A DNA stretch of 64,000 nucleotides from Locusta migratoria (Eukaryota > Arthropoda > Insecta > Orthoptera > Acrididae): the NCBI GenBank assembly GCA_026315105.1, contig CM048755.1, positions 211,966,333 through 212,030,332 of the forward strand, written 5' to 3'. The position numbers and the translations under genes are program-made. The notes under the pieces were generated by a model that saw only the letters and a program-made list of their open reading frames with translations, was not told the DNA's origin and ran no database searches. The number at the start of each line of letters is the position of its first letter. Position 1 is the first letter of the stretch. This document shows positions 1-10,389 of the stretch, one piece after another.

Positions 1-97
1 TCGTGCTGGAATATGTTAGTCAGTACAAATGGCATGTCAGCGTGGTTTACCATTCCTGTCACATACTGACAAGTATTTATCCGCGTGTCAACTGTAA

Positions 98-313
98 GCG
101 CCATCGACCGTGCTATAATGGTTATACCACTTCCCGCTAGATCACCGAAGTTATGCGCTGTTGGGCTTTGCCGAGCGCTGTCGGCAAGTGGGATGCACTG
201 GTAATGCGAGCCCCCCTCCATACCGCATCCGTTGATGTCTTCGAGCGGAGGATGACAGGGCGACCGGTCGATACCCGTTGCGCTTTTCGAGTCCTGTAGG
301 ACGGAGAGTTATT
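98..313 (+). repeat. 5S rRNA-derived SINE
   Basis: The first part resembles 5S rRNA, including its internal promoter region: 'gccatcgacc' near 99, then 'gatcaccgaagtta' at about 141-154 and 'gttgggc'. A body follows with 'ctccataccgcatcc', 'ggaggatgacagggcg' and 'ggacggag' before an AT-rich flank. A 5S head joined to an unrelated tail is the structure of 5S-derived SINEs (SINE3 type). It is not a functional 5S gene, because only part of the 5S sequence is present and it is diverged. No target-site duplication was found. Confidence 0.65.
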
Positions 314-1429
314 TTAGTTTTTCAAATATAAGAAAATCATACGTGAAGTACTATTTAATATCTTCGTACACCACGATCCCATCAGTTGGGAAGGTACTAG
401 TCTGAATAACCACTATTTCCTTTGTCCTCTCCAGAGTTCATAGATAGACCGTTAGGTATAATATGAATATCAAAAACAGAAGCGAGACTCATCGTTGCGC
501 TCTGCAGAGTGGTCGCCACGGCGTTACGCTGAGTAGATATACGGATTTGAAGGACAGGAGGAACCTGAAGTTGGATCTTCAAGCATTACTAAACACAATT
601 CACAGTGAAAGTGTTTTGGAATGTGCTAACGTGGTTTTAGTGAGATGTGAACGTTGTTCTCTCCCGTACCTGCACTTTGAGGACTAATATAAGCGCTTTC
701 AGGTGTGTGATACTGCTGTATATGTGTGTTTTGCCCTATTACAAGTACTTTAAGCAGAGAGTTTTTGGCGCTGCTGATAAAATATGTATTGATGCACTGA
801 CGCCATTAAATTCCGTATGATTTCCTTCTTATGGTATTGATATCTTGTAACCTTGTTTCTCTGTGTTGAAATGGTACTTGAGGTAAAATGCAACGTTCTG
901 CATGCAAATGACACCTGTTACTCCAAGCATGGTTTTGTGCGGTTCCGATCGTTCGAGGTGAAAGACTCTGCACCTTGTAAATCACTGCTATTTGTGGTGT
1001 AAACGACCAAAGGGAACTTGATATTCAATCTAGATTCCAGAAATCCTTTCGTGACGTTTAGTGCTGACACTATGATTGTAATCTCTGCTAGGATTTCAAC
1101 TATTGCCATCCGTTTATTCCTCAAAACCAGTTTAACAAACCAACCATCTTCTCTTGGTGTGACCGTTCCAAAATACTTCTTTCCTGTCCTTTATTGCTAC
1201 ATTTTTGCCCGTGGCCATCTTGTCATGGCTTTGCATTCATTGCACTTAGTCTACTGCATATGAAACCTTAGTACGATACACGCATATCTCTTATATGATT
1301 GATTTAATGTTTTTCAAAGTGTGAAAGATTGCGATAAGCTGCAACTGGACAAGTCATGTGGCATGAAAGTTGCAGTTTCTTAAACGAGTATCCAGTAGAG
1401 TGCTTACGACATTTATCGTTTATTTTAAA
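314..1429. other. No gene recognised
   Basis: Short open frames occur on both strands (for example 463-687 plus and 918-1124 minus), but none has a recognisable motif. Bases around 928-990 (gcggttcc, gttcgaggt, ccttgtaa) resemble 48640-48690 (gtggttcc, gttagaggt, ccctgtaa), so part of this stretch is probably an old dispersed repeat. Confidence 0.4.
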
Positions 1430-1625
1430 TTTCTGTAAACCTAAGGGACCAAACTGCTTAGATCGCCTGTCTCTAGGGTTTCAAACTACTTAAACTAATG
1501 TAAAATAGCTTACGCTAAGGACGACATACACACCTCTGCCTGAGGGACGACGCGACCCTCAAACGGGACAGGCTGTGCATTCCGTGGGGATGACGCCTGA
1601 GACCGCGGCAATTCACGCGCGGCTA
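1430..1625 (-). repeat. Degenerate tRNA-derived SINE
   Basis: Read on the minus strand this is a decayed SINE of the A/B type. On the plus strand it shows the usual order: tail 'tgtaaacctaagggacc', 'caaactacttaaact', 'acacacctctgcctgaggga' and a degraded tRNA-like head. Divergence is high and no target duplication is visible. Confidence 0.55.
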
Positions 1626-2179
1626 CTGTGACACAATTATTCTCACACGAGGATGCAAATTTAATCAAAATACCACACAGAAAATGCATTTAATTGCATA
1701 AAAATATAACTGTAACTAAATATCGGTATTGATATGAACGCTTTGGTGATCTAGCAAATAGCAAGTTGTGTCAGCTGCCCATAGCCATGGTTTGTTTACG
1801 CATGCTGGTGGATGTAAATTAATTAGGTAAAAACAGCCCTAACATATGTGAAAGCCTATATAGAAGCCTCATCTTAGCCAGCAACATGAAGTTTCACTTT
1901 GTTCAACTGAAGCACTATATTAAAATATTTAAGCCCAGACATTGCTATTCACTATTGATGGCAGCCTTGTTGGCGCATTTATGTCGACACATTAAGTTTA
2001 TTTCCGTTATTTAAATGTCATCCTCAGGTGTTGTGAGTTTATCTTACAAGGAAAGTACTTGGGCTCGAACAAAAACATATACACCAAATTAGTATAAGAG
2101 ATAATGTAAAGTTCCCTTATTACACTAGTGATACTCCCGCATCTGCAAAACTCTGCAATCGTCCGTTAGAGGCCTCTCC

Positions 2180-2566
2180 GTGTGCCATGCCACATTGCAC
2201 TTTGACCTGGTCGGTTCGGCAGTAGGGACGGTGCAGTGTGCCTCCGAAGTTGTGTTTTGTGACGTTATTTGTGTGGTGAAGCGTCAGTCGGGGTGGCGAT
2301 TGGTAATCAATCCTGCTAATGTATTGCGAGTGATTGGGATGAAGTTACGAAGAACCCTTCTTCGTGAAGATGGTATTAGTGTAGAAGATGAATCATTCGC
2401 ATGCTTTCTCGTCTCTGTTATGGTACAGAAATATGATCGTAAGTTAAATACTGTTGTAACACTAACACATAATGATGATAATAGGGATGATAACGACGGA
2501 CAACTCATTGCAAGCGGTAGTGCTGCGGTAAGTGTGGGAAGAGGCGATGGGAGCAGTGGCAGTTGA
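2180..2566 (+). CDS. Hypothetical 128-residue open frame inside a transposon-like unit
   Basis: I do not recognise this protein. The frame opens with MCHATLHFDL and ends in an Asp/Asn-rich then Ser/Gly-rich tail (DDNRDDNDGQ, then GRGDGSSGS). The middle contains a basic-acidic patch (MKLRRTLLREDG). It has no visible signal peptide, membrane segment or catalytic motif. It lies between the two inverted repeat blocks of the 2045-3047 element, so it may be a remnant of a transposase or other element-encoded protein. A chance open frame is at least as likely. Confidence 0.2.
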   Translation: MCHATLHFDLVGSAVGTVQCASEVVFCDVICVVKRQSGWRLVINPANVLRVIGMKLRRTLLREDGISVEDESFACFLVSVMVQKYDRKLNTVVTLTHNDDNRDDNDGQLIASGSAAVSVGRGDGSSGS

Positions 2567-2709
2567 GTACCAACAATCTTCCGAGAAGAAGGTTAAAGTT
2601 GCAACTATCATCACGACTTTTGATGACAATACGCTAGAGAACATGTATGATGATTATTGCATAAGTTATAGTTGAGATATCTGCATTACGTATGGCGTCT
2701 ACAGTTACA

Positions 2710-2898
2710 AAAATGTTCAAATGTCTGTAAATCTATCGGACCAAACTGCGTGGTCATCAGTCCGTAGCTTACAAACTACTTAAACCTAGGTAAACTAACC
2801 TACGGACAAACACACACACACCCATGCCCCAGGGAGGACTCGAACCTCCACGGCGAGCAACCGCGCGCTCCGCAGCGAGGTGCTTTAGACCGCTCCGA
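2710..2898 (-). repeat. SINE-B with 11-bp target duplication
   Basis: Minus-strand SINE-B: the tail ('atgttcaaatgtctgtaaat') comes first on the plus strand and the tRNA-like head ('ggactcgaacctcc', 'gcgcgctccgcagcgaggtg') last. It is flanked by CTACAGTTACA at 2699-2709 and again at 2899-2909, which marks both insertion borders exactly. Confidence 0.85.
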
Positions 2899-3163
2899 CT
2901 ACAGTTACATCACAGTGCTATCTGGAGCATGATTGCAGAGTTTTGCATAAAAACGACAGCCACCAGCACATCTAGGTGTACGTAGAGATTCTGTAAGCAA
3001 ACGTTCATACAGATATGTTTGTTCGAGCACATGTACTTTCCTTGTTAGTTTCCCATTCGATATAGTTGTATGTCAAATTGTGAAATGGTTGTACACAGGT
3101 TTTGTTTCTTATAAAATCAGTATTTGTGAGTAGTTATCATTATATCTTGGTTTGAATGTTTAG

Positions 3164-3175
3164 ACACGCACACGC

Positions 3176-3244
<69 letters not shown>
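3164..3244. repeat. (CA)n microsatellite
   Basis: A CA dinucleotide run of about 80 bases, with CG interruptions (cacgcacacg) only at its left end and a pure tract after that. Confidence 0.98.
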
Positions 3245-3246
<2 letters not shown>

Positions 3247-3390
3247 AAGTACTTTTATTACTTATTGTGCAAGACCCAAACGTTGTACAAATGTCATTTT
3301 GAAGAGAAACACTTAAATTATTATTTTTTTCCACGTATACCGCCACAGCGTAGTTTAGTAATTTGCCGATAGTCGAAGCTAGTCGCAAAT

Positions 3391-4080
3391 ATGGCGAGTT
3401 CAGGTGCGGAGCGGGCTTTGTGTGTGTTGGATTTCGACAGTAACAAGTGTGCTACAGCTGTTCAACGGATGTTTAAAACCAAGGAAGGCCACTTACCGCT
3501 GGCACAATAAATCCGTTACGACGGGTTGCTTTTGCCTGGCAAAGAGTAGCGGACGTCCCAGTGTGAGCGAAATGAATGCGGAGCGCGTAATAGAGACATT
3601 CATCAGCAGTCCAAAGAAATCGGTGCGTCGTGCATCCCGTGAACTCGAAATGACTCCAATTATAGTGCGGAAAGTCCTGCGACAGAAGCTTTCTATGAAT
3701 CCGTTCAAATTGGAGCTAATGTAGAAGCTCAATGACGACGAAAAAGACAAAGATTTTGAGTTTTCTTCGCAGTTGCAACTGCTGAATTAGAATAAGGATG
3801 CCATTGTTGAACACTTAATTTTTAGCGAAGAAGCCACTTTTCACACTATTGGGAAAGTGAACAGGCATACTTGTCGAATCTGGGGTACAAAACATCACGA
3901 ATGCATTGAATTTGAGTATGTGTCCCCAAAGGTAAATGTCACGACGAAAATTTTACAGGCCATACTTTTTCGCCGAGAGCACTGTCTCTGGATATTCCTA
4001 CTTGGACATGTTGCAACCTCATGAATGTGTTCCCCGGTACATGAGTGTTGCCTGTCGACAGTGGCCGCTCCATGGCCGGT
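3391..4080 (+). pseudogene. Mariner/Tc1-type transposase remnant
   Basis: From an ATG at 3391 the sequence reads like the helix-turn-helix N-terminus of an IS630-Tc1-mariner transposase: FDSNKCATAVQRMF, then after frameshifts a K-x-TYRWH-like segment, GCFCLAKSSGRPSVSE and SPKKSVRRASRELEMTP (about 3490-3660). The first catalytic block follows near 3825-3940, where FSEEATFH replaces the usual FSDEATFH, with GKVNRHTCRIWG and SPKVNV after it. The second and third acidic positions were not found. Several frameshifts and stops make it non-functional. Element ends are not visible; a SINE begins shortly downstream. Confidence 0.7.
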
Positions 4081-4167
4081 ATAGCACCTGAACTCGCCAT
4101 GAAATAGCGCTATAGGCAAATTACCAAACGACACTGTAGCGGTATACACGAAGAAAAAGAAAATCTT

Positions 4168-4332
4168 TCAAATGTTAAAGTGTTTGTAAACCTATCGGAA
4201 CACATTGCTATGGTCATCAGTCTCGAAGGACAAAACAGTGACCCATGGCCCAGGGAGAACTCGAACCTCCGCCGGTGAGCAACCGCGCGCTCCGCAGCAA
4301 TGCGATTTTGAACGCTCGGCCATTCCACCGCA
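4168..4332 (-). repeat. SINE-B
   Basis: Minus-strand SINE-B with the tail at 4168 ('aatgttaaagtgtttgtaaa') and the tRNA-like head at about 4250-4330 ('gaactcgaacctccgcc', 'gagcaaccgcgcgctccgca', 'gctcggccattccaccgc'). The linker is shorter than in the other copies. Confidence 0.8.
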
Positions 4333-4345
4333 GAAAAAATCGTAC

Positions 4346-4757
4346 ATGAATGAAACTTTCACTCTGCAGCGGAGTGTGCGCTGATATGAAACTTCTTGGC
4401 AGATTAAAATTGTGTGCCGGAACCGGGACTCGAACCTGGGACCTTTGCCTTTCGCGGCAACCGAGCGAGGTGGTGCAGTGGTAACGCACTGAACTCCCAT
4501 TCGGGAGGATGGTGGTTCAAATCCACCTCCGGCCATCCAAATTTAGGTTTTCCGTGATTTCCCTAAATTATTCCAGGCAAATGCCGGGGTGGTTCCTTTC
4601 AAATCCTTACCCAAAACTCCGAGCGTTAGCTCCGTCTCTAATGACCAAGCTGTCGACGGGACGTAAAACCCTAAGCTTCCTTCCTTCTTTCGCGAGAAAG
4701 CGCTCTACCAACTGAGCTATCCCGACACGACTCACGATGCCGCCTCACAAATTCTTG
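4346..4757 (-). repeat. SINE-C, split by a SINE-D
   Basis: Minus-strand SINE-C. The body end ('gaaactttcactctgcagcg', 'gatatgaaacttcttggcag') is followed by the tRNA-like B-box region ('gggactcgaacctggg'). The copy breaks at 4456 and resumes at 4687 ('gcgctctaccaactgagcta', 'cacgactcacgatgccgcc'). The break holds SINE-D, with CTTTCGCG duplicated on both sides. It stands head to head with the plus-strand SINE-C that follows. Confidence 0.85.
4457..4686 (+). repeat. SINE-D nested in SINE-C
   Basis: tRNA-like head 'gcgaggtggtgcagtggtaa' with B-box 'ggttcaaatcc', then the body 'tttaggttttccgtgatttc' and 'gcaaatgccggggtggttcc', and a T/C-rich 3' end. The target duplication CTTTCGCG lies at 4449-4456 and 4687-4694, so this insertion is younger than the SINE-C it splits. 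Confidence 0.85.
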
Positions 4758-5150
4758 GCGGGATAGCTCAGTCGGTAGAGCGCTTGCCAACGAAAGGCAA
4801 AGGTCCCAGGTTCGAGTCCCGGTTCCGGCACACGACTTTAATCTGCCAGGAAGTTTCATATCAGCGCACACTCCGCTGTAGAGTGAAAGTTTCATTCTGG
4901 AAACATCTCTTAGGGTGTGGCTAAGCCATGTCTCCACCATATCCTTTCTTCCAGCTAGTCTTGCATGTTTCACAGGAGAGCTTCTGTGAAATTTGAAAAG
5001 TAGGAGGCGAGGTACTAGCGGAAGTAAAGTTGTGAGGCGGCATTGTGAGTCGTGTCGGGATAGCTCAGTCGGTAGAGCGCTTGCCCGCGAATAGCAAAGG
5101 TCCCAGGTTCGAGTCCCGGTACCGGCAAACAATTTTAATCTTCCAGGAAG
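4756..5150 (+). repeat. SINE-C with two tRNA-like heads
   Basis: The order is tRNA-like head (about 4760-4831), 'ttaatctgccaggaagtttc' and the body (to about 5050), then a second head (5056-5127) and again the start of the body, 'ttttaatcttccaggaagtt'. Both heads keep A-box-like 'tagctcagtcggtagagcg' and B-box-like 'ggttcgagtcc' sequences, so RNA polymerase III promoter elements are still recognisable. The anticodon loop is not that of a working tRNA. Confidence 0.85.
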
Positions 5151-7189
5151 TTACAAATCGCACATGGTTTCTCTTCAAAATTACGTATGTATGATACCTG
5201 TGCAATATTTGGTTCTTGTGCAATAAATAATTGAAAGTGTTCCCGTACTTTATGTGCACCGTGTTTATGTTATACTGGAATATATAGCACAAAGAAACGG
5301 ATTTAGCCCTCTATTAGTTACACGATAATACACCAAGAAAACAAAACCCAAATCAAAAAGCAGTGTATTGGTTGAAGTACTTTAATATGTCATTAAAGGC
5401 ATATTTAACACAGCAAGCCCCCACACAAATCACATTGGTAACACTATATGACGCTCTGTACTGCAAGTTACCAGCATTTTTTCGTGTCGTAACGACAATG
5501 TCGGTTTCGTGGAATTATTCCCGAAATGTTTGCCTCCAAGAGAACACCTGTTTAAAATTTTACGCGAGGTTCATTTCTTTTGTTGGGCAGGGAGTAGAGT
5601 AACTGGCGAGTAATAAATTGTTGCTTAGAAACTTTGTTCCTCCCAGTGCCAGCCTGCCTTTCTCAGGACTGTTACAGGCGCAGCGGAGCTGAGAAAACTT
5701 TTCCTCGTTTTCAGTCGCTGATTAGCTGGGGCATGGCCGTCCAGAAGATGGCGTTCTTTCTCCTGGGCTCGTGGTCTTTCATACCGCTGGCAATCTGTCA
5801 GCGAGTTTTACGTGCTCCTCTTCCAGAATTGCCATTGTTGGCACCGCTTGCTGGAAGCTAGTGCTCTCGCCGCTTCAGGCAGATAACGCACAGTGCTACG
5901 CAAAAACCTTCTGGTACGGTGTCCGGGAGTCTTTAGCACCACGCCACCAAAAGATCTTCTCGCCAATTTTCGTAATGTGCCTCGATGATACCACAAATTG
6001 GAATCTCCTTGTATCTTATTATGACAAAAATAGCGTAGGTCAAATGCAATAAATTACGGAATGCAGAATAGAGAATAAGTTAATCCACATTCTTCTTAGG
6101 TTTTCAGTCGAATGGTATTTTTGCTGAACCTCATCAACTTTCAATCCTCATCAACAATTTCTTAAGGTTATGTTTTCTCTCTGCAACAAAATGTCTCTGC
6201 TTTGTGATATAATCTTCACTTTTCGACTATTTCGACGTCTATTTACCCCCAGTCGATATCTACTATTTCAATATTTGGCATCCCTTTGTTTCCCTTTCCA
6301 AAAGTTTTGCTCTCCATTATCTTTCGTAAAACTTATTTCGGCAGAAAAATGTAAATTAAGTTGCATATCCTTTTTGTGTAGCTGTTATGAGATTTGTTTG
6401 TTAATTCATTTCTTTAAGAACACCTTCATTGTATACTATGTTTGTAAGTGTGGCCATCTTCTGCAACATATATTAAAATTAATCATAATCGGTTTTTCAG
6501 TCTCAAGCTGACTGAAATTACGGGCAATTTCTTTACCATACGTGTTTCGCTTTTTACTTAAAAAAATATATATAAACAAACAGTACAAACTTTTGGTGCA
6601 CATTTTGTATGTATAAATTTAATACATAATTTACTTACGGTGTTTAGTGTGTCTTATTTATATCTAACTGCTTTTTCCTGTATTGCTTGCTAAGGTTGAT
6701 GTCGAATTGCAATGTATGCCTATATTTACACTCAGTAATTTTCCCTATTTTTATCGCATTTTTTCTTTCGTTGCACCGGTGAATTTGCACCTCACCTCAC
6801 TTTCCTAATAGAATCAATTTTCCAGATGATTTTCATTCAGCACAGCATTACAGTGTTTGTCTGTTCATTTGTTTTCGAGTAAGTCGTGTGTTACTAATAG
6901 TCAAAGAGGAGAAGGTCGATAAGTCCTGGATGAACTGATGGAACAATTGGTGACAATCAGCAACAGGAATATAAATATCGATCCAGGAAGTAATAGAGTA
7001 TGTTGAATAAGAGGCGTAGTATCAGTCTTCGTAACTAGCCGCACATGATACGAAGAATGCTCTCGGCCAACTCGAACTAATGTAGCAGCCATCAAACGGC
7101 AACCAGTGCATGACAAACATAAGGACAACCAACTCCTGTGTCTGGTGTAGCATCCTGCAAGAGACATGTGGAGGACAAAGAGCAACAAA
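5151..7189. other. No gene recognised
   Basis: Over 2 kb of mostly AT-rich sequence with only short, motif-free open frames (longest 113 codons at 6170-6511 plus, Phe/Cys/Leu-rich and typical of a chance frame). I see no clear repeat, RNA or splice pattern. Confidence 0.4.
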
Positions 7190-7350
7190 CCGGCCGCGGT
7201 GGAGTAGCCGAGCGGTCTAAAGCGTCTCGCTGCGGGGCATGGGTATGTGTGTTGTCCTTAGGTTAGTTTACCTAGGTTTAAATAGTTTGTAAGCTACGGA
7301 CTGATGACCACGCAGTTTGGTCCGATAGATTTGCAAACATTTGAACATTT
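7190..7350 (+). repeat. SINE-B with internal deletion
   Basis: Starts 'ggccgcggtggagtagccga' and ends with the normal tail ('ggactgatgaccacgcagtt', 'tttgcaaacatttgaac'). The 3' half of the tRNA-like head is missing: 'cgctgcgg' runs directly into 'ggcatgggtatgtgtg', which removes the B-box. Confidence 0.85.
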
Positions 7351-7684
7351 GATTTCAACACGCCGGTGTGTGTGCACACTAGAGGCACTGGCCGCGTTAT
7401 ATGCTACTACAGATAAAGAAGGTGAGGTTTCGACTACTACTGTGTCGACAGGGGTGAAACACAATTGTCCCGGCAGTCGACTTATGGGATCATGGCCATC
7501 TCCGTACCTTGGGGGAGCACAACTTAGCCGTTCCCCGTCGCTGCTTTGAGGTACCAGTTGAGGCGACATATGGAGGTGTAGCAGACGCAGAAGAATAACG
7601 TCCACTATAATCTAGTTGTTAGGAAATCTCATCATCGTCATCTAATGACGAACCTGTCTGGACGCTATTCGACTCTGTTTCAAA

Positions 7685-7875
7685 AATATCAAAATGTTTT
7701 TTAACGCTAAGGGACCAAAATGCTGAGGTAATAGGTCCGTAGAATTACAAACTACTTAAAATAACTTATGCTAAGAACAACACGCACACTCATGGCCGAG
7801 GGAAGACTCGAGCATTCGATGTGGATGTGTAATCCATGGCGATGCGCTTTAAATTGCACGGCAATTACCACGCGT
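7685..7875 (-). repeat. Degenerate tRNA-derived SINE
   Basis: A decayed minus-strand copy of the A/B type: tail-like 'aaatgttttttaacgctaag', 'acaaactacttaaaataact', 'cacactcatggccgaggga' and B-box-like 'gactcgagcattcga'. The head is strongly diverged. Confidence 0.6.
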
Positions 7876-8038
7876 TTCTTCTTTCTTTGTAATGTCTAAT
7901 GTTTACCATCTCTTGATAAACACGACGAACGTTCCGTTATACAAAACAGGTTACATTGCAAGTCTTAAATGGGAAATGTGTCCAGCCAACAGGAATAAGT
8001 ACTTTACGAATAACAACCAGTGACAGAACATAGTACTT

Positions 8039-8236
8039 GAGACGCGCGGGAATAGCCGTGCGCTCTAAGGCGCCTTGCTGCGGAGTGCTCGGCCGTTTCC
8101 CGTCTGAGGTTTGAGTCCGCTCTCGGGCATGGGTGTGTGTGCGTTGTTCTTAGCATACGTTTAAGTGGCTTGTACTTTTAGGTACCGTTGACCACTGCAT
8201 TTATGTCCAATAAGTTTACAAACATTTGATTCTGAG
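8039..8236 (+). repeat. tRNA-derived SINE (B-like) with target duplication
   Basis: Plus-strand copy with head 'gaatagccgtgcgctctaag', B-box-like 'ggtttgagtcc', 'gggcatgggtgtgtgtgcg' and tail 'gtttacaaacatttgatt'. CATAGTACTT occurs at 8029-8038 and at 8237-8246. Confidence 0.75.
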
Positions 8237-8388
8237 CATAGTACTTCAAATTTGTTGTTTTAACAGAAGTCATGTTATTCTCCTACTGTATTTCTTGTAA
8301 CCATCACAAGCAGTCAAATACTTTGGAAAACCACAGTACCAGACAGAAGAAAAACTAATCACACTATCAAACAAAATTAAGGTTTCAG

Positions 8389-8716
8389 GATGAAACTTTC
8401 ACTCTGCAGCGGAGTGTGCGCTGATATGAAACTTCCTGGCAGATTAAAAGTGTGTACCGGAACTGGGACTCGAACCTGGGACCTTTGCCTTTCGCGGACA
8501 AGCACTCTACCGGCTGGGTTATCCCGACACAACTCACGATGCCGCCTAACAACTTTACTTCCGCTAGTACCTCGTCTCCTACTTTCCAAACTTCACAGAA
8601 GCTCTCCTGCGAACCTTGCAAGACTAGCACTCCTGGAAGAATGGATATGGTGGAGACATGGCTTAGCCATAGCCTAAGGGATCCCTTAGGCTGTGGCTAA
8701 GCCATGTCTCTACCAT
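8389..8716 (-). repeat. SINE-C ending in a palindrome
   Basis: Minus-strand SINE-C with body start ('gatgaaactttcactctgca'), tRNA-like head at about 8455-8530 ('gactcgaacctgggac', 'gctgggttatcccg') and body to about 8680. The last part of the body is repeated in inverse orientation from 8682, forming the palindrome at 8647-8716. Confidence 0.8.
8647..8716. repeat. 70-bp palindrome without spacer
   Basis: Two 35-base arms (8647-8681 and 8682-8716) are reverse complements with two mismatches. They meet at GGGATCCC with no loop. Both arms come from the SINE-C body ('gacatggcttagccat'). Confidence 0.95.
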
Positions 8717-9405
8717 AAAATTAAGGTTGCTCTGGACGATTGTTTGCCTTCAAGACATTCTTCTTCCACCAATGTAGATCTTAAGCTGAAGTGAGAAGCT
8801 TTTTGGGATTATAAAAAACCATTCTGGTTCACAAAAGAGGCCTACATACCACAGACGATAAGTTGGTCAATGACAGGTTTGAGTCGTCATATATGAGGGG
8901 CCGTCACAACACATCCATAATGGTAGGTGCGGAGAAATAGCGGAACCTGTCTACAGTTGAGTGCCATCGACGAAGACTACAGTTATGATATCGCGATAGA
9001 CACATCAGGGATAGGAGCAACTACTGAAATTCCGATAGGAAGTGGTCCAAGCGTTTTGCGACAATTTTCAGATGCTTTCATATCCAGAGTGATAAAAATA
9101 CAGACCAAACATTCCATGGTGAAACATCGTATAAACACTGGGGATAAGTCACCAATTAACGCTATACAGGAGTCAATGTATTCGCAATTGCGAAAATGAA
9201 TCAGTATCAGCTGTATAATTTAATAGTAACATATGACAATTCTGCCGGAGCGGGTTTTGAGCCCAGATTTCCCGTTTGGTCACGTCAACCATTCCGCTAT
9301 GCATGCACGTCTCACAAACTGATCCAAACTTCCAAATGCCACACACGTCTACTGTAGTCACTGAAGAGCCCGTTCCTTTATGTATGTCTGAAGGACCGTT
9401 ACATT
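8717..9405. other. No gene recognised
   Basis: Unique-looking sequence with an open frame at 8927-9199 plus (90 codons) that has no recognisable domain. At 9250-9320 there is tRNA-like wording ('gcgggttttgagcccagatt') that may be a decayed SINE head. Confidence 0.35.
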
Positions 9406-9423
9406 GATTACCTCCATAAAAAA

Positions 9424-9619
9424 TGATTCAAATGTTGGTGTTGCTTATGGGACTTAACTACGGGGTCATCAGTCCCTAAACTTACAAACTACTCATGAAC
9501 TAATTAATACTAAGGACGGCACAAATATCCATGCCAGAGGGGGAATTCGAACACCCGACCGCAGTGGCCGTGCAGACCGTGACTGGCGCGCCTCAGTCCC
9601 CTCGGCCACCGCGGCCGGC
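9424..9619 (-). repeat. SINE-A with long target duplication
   Basis: Minus-strand SINE-A: tail, 'actacggggtcatcagtccc', 'atccatgccagagg', B-box complement 'ggaattcgaacac' and head end 'ggccaccgcggccggc'. The duplication GATTACYTCCATAAAAAA lies at 9406-9423 and 9620-9637, with one C/T difference. Confidence 0.9.
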
Positions 9620-9780
9620 GATTACTTCCATAAAAAAACACTACACATCGTATTTAAAGTCAAAGCAAGGTGTGCGACATCTATAATAAAGTCTCTCCCA
9701 GTACAGGAATTACATAGTGGGTTATAGGAGCACTCACGCATAGTAGATGATGTATGGCATACGGAAGGCTGAGTCGGTCC

Positions 9781-9978
9781 AAAATGTTCAAGTGTTTGTT
9801 AAGCTTAAGGGACTTAACTGCGGGGTCATCGGTCCATAAACTCACAAACTACTTATGAACCACCTTATACTAAAGACGACACAAACATTCATGCCCGAGG
9901 AGGGATTCGAACCGCCGACCGTAGCGGCCGTGCGGACTGTGACTGACGCGGCGCAGACCGCTCTGCCACTGCGGCCGG
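9781..9978 (-). repeat. SINE-A
   Basis: Minus-strand SINE-A with 'aaaatgttcaagtgtttgtt' at the tail and 'gccactgcggccgg' at the head. Flanks CTGAGTCGGTCC (9769-9780) and CTGGGTCGGTTC (9979-9990) are a target duplication with two differences. Confidence 0.9.
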
Positions 9979-10389
9979 CTGGGTCGGTTCGGAGACGTGC
10001 ATGATAGCGTAATGGTTAACTCGACCGCTCGCAAAACTGCGGTAATACCCGTCCGGCACAAGTTTTCATTTGTTACGCATGAGTTATATAGCAAATGTTT
10101 GTTCATATTCGCAGTTAATAATGTACAACCTCCAAAAATAAAGTTCGGTGATTCAAGTCAGAACGGTCGATCGGGAAATATAGGCGAACCAAAACGCTGG
10201 ACTTGCGTAGCGGCCGGTGTTTCCAACCTGTCCCTCTGTAGTTCAGCTGAACATCGTGTGCGTTCCGTGTTATATCTGTTGGAGGAAGAGCATGTTTAGT
10301 GCGTTGGTTCTGAACTGAGAACAGCACAATGAATCAAAAAAATATCAATTTGGAAATATAAGTTTGACAGCATGTAAAGAATCGCATTG

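Larger units (their letters stand above)
2045..3047. mobile_element. Element with imperfect terminal inverted repeats
   Basis: The sequence 'acaaggaaagtac' followed by 'gctcgaaca' at 2047-2080 recurs in inverse orientation at about 3015-3047. A second matching block, 'tgcaaaactctgcaatc' at about 2143-2160, recurs inverted at about 2930-2948. The order and spacing of both blocks are kept, so these look like long imperfect terminal inverted repeats of one DNA transposon of about 1 kb. A SINE-B (2710-2898) lies inside it. The superfamily is not clear and I could not settle a target duplication. Confidence 0.45.

Noticed and set aside
98..313. 5S rRNA gene
   Set aside because: Only part of 5S is matched, with many changes, and a SINE body follows; no tandem repeat unit is present.
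3140..3388. Open frame with poly-Cys-Val
   Set aside because: It is a translation of the CA microsatellite.
4760..4831. Possible functional tRNA gene
   Set aside because: A-box and B-box are good, but the unit is followed by the SINE-C body, occurs several times with the same body, and has no proper anticodon arm.
4671..5132. 153-codon minus open frame with two repeats of AGTGTRTWDL
   Set aside because: It reads through two SINE-C heads; the repeated peptide is the tRNA-like sequence translated twice.
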